A DNA stretch of 48,104 nucleotides from Bacteroides sp. GTDB lineage: Bacteria; Bacteroidota; Bacteroidia; Bacteroidales; Muribaculaceae. The stretch lies in NCBI GenBank assembly GCA_014801485.1, contig JAAVEC010000008.1:1-48104 (forward strand), in the 5' to 3' direction. Both the position numbers and the translations under genes were made by a program. How positions within the stretch are numbered: position 1 is the first letter of the stretch; each line of letters begins with the position of its first letter. The notes under the pieces are model-generated. The model did no database searches. It saw only the letters and a list, made by a program, of their open reading frames with translations, and was not told the DNA's origin. Shown piece by piece: positions 46,053-48,104 of the stretch.

Positions 46053-46060
46053 CAAAGTTA
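46053..46060 (-). promoter_or_regulatory. -7 box TAACTTTG for the psd-pssA operon
   Basis: TAnnTTTG match, 27 bp before the psd start. Confidence 0.6.
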
Positions 46061-46229
46061 ACGTATTTTTCCATAGCCACAAATTTTAAGCCACTTTTTT
46101 AGCTATGTTATTGGGCATAATCTATTCACGGGCCGTCGTGCGGAAAAGCTCCATGGCGCGTTTTTGCTTTGACGGTCAATGATTTATTAGGCGGCGTGCG
46201 CGGAGTGGCCGGAATCGCGGGCCCGTGGC

Positions 46230-48104
46230 TCACATTTTCACGGTCGCGCGGCGGCCGTTGTAGGCCACGGTGCGGGAACTGCCGTCGGGCAGCTGCACCG
46301 TGAAGCTGCGCGTGGCAGGCATTCCGGGATAGCTGCCGTGGCGGGCGTCAATCGTGAGGGTGCGGGTGCGGTCGTTCCAGCGCATGGGAATCTCGGAGTA
46401 CTGGCCGTCGAGGTAGTTGTAGTTGTCGCCCTCGTCCTCATAGAGCACGAAGGAGGCGTCGGCGCCGGGAAACACCTTGAGGGTGAGTACGTCCCAGGGT
46501 TTTTCGCCGCTGTGCTGCATGTCCTCGGCCAGGGGCACGATGCTGCCGGCCCTCGCGTAGAGCGGCGAGCGGGAGATGGGGGCGTCGGCCTCGATGGATT
46601 GGCCGCCTTCGTAGCGCCGGCCGGTGTAGAAGTCGTACCACGCGGTGCCGGCGGGGAGATACACCTCGTAGGTGCGGGGTTGCGTCCAGTCCACTGCGGC
46701 CCAGGCTTCGCCGCCGGAGGAGGTGTCCTTGTTCCAGCCGCTCATCTCGTCGGTGGTCACGATTTTTTCCTCGGTGTAGAGGGGGTCGAGCACGGGACAC
46801 ACGAGCAGGCTGCGGCCAAACATGAATTCGCGGCCGTTGTCCCACGTGGCGCGGTCGTCGCGGAAGTCCATGAACAGGGCGCGCATGAAGCTGTCGTCGC
46901 CGGCGCTCACCTGCCGCGCCGTGCTGTAGATATAGGGCAGCAGGCGGTAGCGCATCTTCACGGCGTCGACGAGGGCGTCGTAGACGGGATCGCCCGGCCG
47001 GCCGTAGTAGTAGAGCTCGCGGTACACGTCGGTGCCGTGGCTGCGCATCATGGGATTGAAGAGGCCGAACTGCATCCAGCGCGTGTAGAGCTCCTGAAAC
47101 TGAGGATTGGAGGCGCCCGATGCGGGATTCCGGCCGCGCTTGTAGGCGCCGGCAAAGAATCCGCCGATGTCGGTGTTGACGTTGGGGTTGCCCGTGAGGG
47201 TGTGGTTGAGGCAGAGCGGCACCTGATTGCGCAGCGTCTCCCATGAGCTGCCCACGTCGCCGCTCCAGGTATTGGCGCCGTAGCGCTGCTGGCCGGCAAA
47301 GAAGGAGCGGGTGAGGATAAACACGCGCTTGTCGCGGTCCTCGGCGCGCTGGCGGCTGTCGACACCGCCCACGGTCATGAACGGGTAGAGATTGCGCACG
47401 CGGCGCAGCGAGCCCATGGCGCAGGCCTCGTCGAGGTCGCTGTCGCGGTAGTTGAGATGGTCGGGGTCGGTGGAGTCCATCCACCATGCGTCGATGCCCA
47501 TGTCGTGGAGGCGGCTCAGGTGCTTCCAGTAGATGGCCCGGGCCGTGTCGCTGTAGCAGTCGTAGGCTTTCACGCCGGAGGGGTAGTCCATGCGGGGCGG
47601 CCACTCGGAGAGGCCGCTCACGGGCCAGGTGTCGAAGGAGAAGAGCAGGCCGCGGTCGGCGAGCTCGCGATAGGGCTTGGTGTGGGGTCCGAAGCTGGCC
47701 CATACGCTGATGATAAGACGTGCGTCGCGTGCGTGGATGCTGTCGATCATCTCCTGCGCGCGGTCAAAGTCGGGGCTGATGAATTCCATGGCGTTCCATG
47801 TGTAGTTCGAGCCCCAGTACTGCCAGTCCTGGATGATGCCGTCGAGCGGGATTCCCAGCTCGCGGTAGCGGCGCACCACGTCCATGATTTCGTACTGCGA
47901 CTTGTAGCGCTCGCGGCTCTGGTGGAAGCCGTAGGTCCACAGCGGGAGCATGGGCACTCTGCCCGTGAGATGGCGCATGCAGGCAATCACGCCGTCGGCG
48001 TCGCCGCCCAGCATGAAGTAGTAGTCCAGGGCGTCGCCCACCTGGCTTTCCAGCGCCAGCTCGCCGTCGTCGTCGAGCGCCGTGGGCGAGTAGTTGTCCC
48101 AGTA
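46230..48104 (-). CDS. Glycoside hydrolase family 31 protein (5' end beyond window)
   Basis: IDAWWMDSTDPDH catalytic nucleophile region; GIIQDWQYWG; frame stays open to 48104 (YWDNYSPTALDDDGELALESQVGD), so the GTG at 48041 is not the true start. Confidence 0.93.
   Translation of the reverse strand, partial: YWDNYSPTALDDDGELALESQVGDALDYYFMLGGDADGVIACMRHLTGRVPMLPLWTYGFHQSRERYKSQYEIMDVVRRYRELGIPLDGIIQDWQYWGSNYTWNAMEFISPDFDRAQEMIDSIHARDARLIISVWASFGPHTKPYRELADRGLLFSFDTWPVSGLSEWPPRMDYPSGVKAYDCYSDTARAIYWKHLSRLHDMGIDAWWMDSTDPDHLNYRDSDLDEACAMGSLRRVRNLYPFMTVGGVDSRQRAEDRDKRVFILTRSFFAGQQRYGANTWSGDVGSSWETLRNQVPLCLNHTLTGNPNVNTDIGGFFAGAYKRGRNPASGASNPQFQELYTRWMQFGLFNPMMRSHGTDVYRELYYYGRPGDPVYDALVDAVKMRYRLLPYIYSTARQVSAGDDSFMRALFMDFRDDRATWDNGREFMFGRSLLVCPVLDPLYTEEKIVTTDEMSGWNKDTSSGGEAWAAVDWTQPRTYEVYLPAGTAWYDFYTGRRYEGGQSIEADAPISRSPLYARAGSIVPLAEDMQHSGEKPWDVLTLKVFPGADASFVLYEDEGDNYNYLDGQYSEIPMRWNDRTRTLTIDARHGSYPGMPATRSFTVQLPDGSSRTVAYNGRRATVKM

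Noticed and set aside
1-48104. CRISPR arrays, rRNA operons, prophage, toxin-antitoxin or restriction/defence systems
   Set aside because: No regularly spaced direct repeats, no rRNA sequence and no recognisable phage or defence proteins were found in the window.
48041-48104. GTG at 48041 as the start of the GH31 gene
   Set aside because: The frame is open to the window edge with GH31-like sequence (YWDNYSPTALDDDGELALESQV); the true start is outside.

Overview
The window is high-GC, gene-dense chromosomal DNA. Bacteroidales-type signatures are present: TAnnTTTG promoters, a SusCDEF locus, GldH, and DUF4834/DUF5683 proteins. A Muribaculaceae-like source is an inference only. About 43 coding regions are supportable. 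On the + strand these are parAB, a DUF5683 protein, mltD, an OPT transporter, a MATE transporter, an SLC13/RCK permease, an acyl-CoA ligase, a cytidylate-kinase-like protein, a PPIase, an M16 peptidase, yraN, an M24 peptidase, a gamma-carbonic anhydrase and a histidine kinase. On the - strand they are surE, queE, queD, a Y1/HUH transposase, a CCA-adding-enzyme family protein, a second M24 peptidase, a HAD hydrolase, a DUF6056-like membrane protein, gldH, ricT/PSP1, rny, zapA, a small coiled-coil protein, a thioesterase, a DUF721 protein, recF, an esterase, a lipoprotein, susF/E/D/C-like genes, a DUF2461 protein, a DUF4834 protein, pssA, psd and a GH31 truncated at the window edge. There are two identical tandem tRNA-Arg(ACG) genes and one tRNA-Asp(GTC). 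The most interesting structure is a complete REP/RAYT-like element at about 21388-22069. It is an intact Y1 (HUH) transposase gene enclosed by about 115-bp modular palindromic units in inverted orientation, sharing a 41-bp perfect inverted repeat. A diverged orphan copy at about 352-493 has compensatory stem changes and looks like an internal-deletion derivative. Also notable are a 334-bp MITE-like element with 31-bp terminal inverted repeats abutting the gldH stop codon, an rny-ricT gene pair in which RicT carries a Cys-rich N-terminus, and short palindrome families concentrated near the tRNA genes. All family calls are from reading the translations; no database search was possible.
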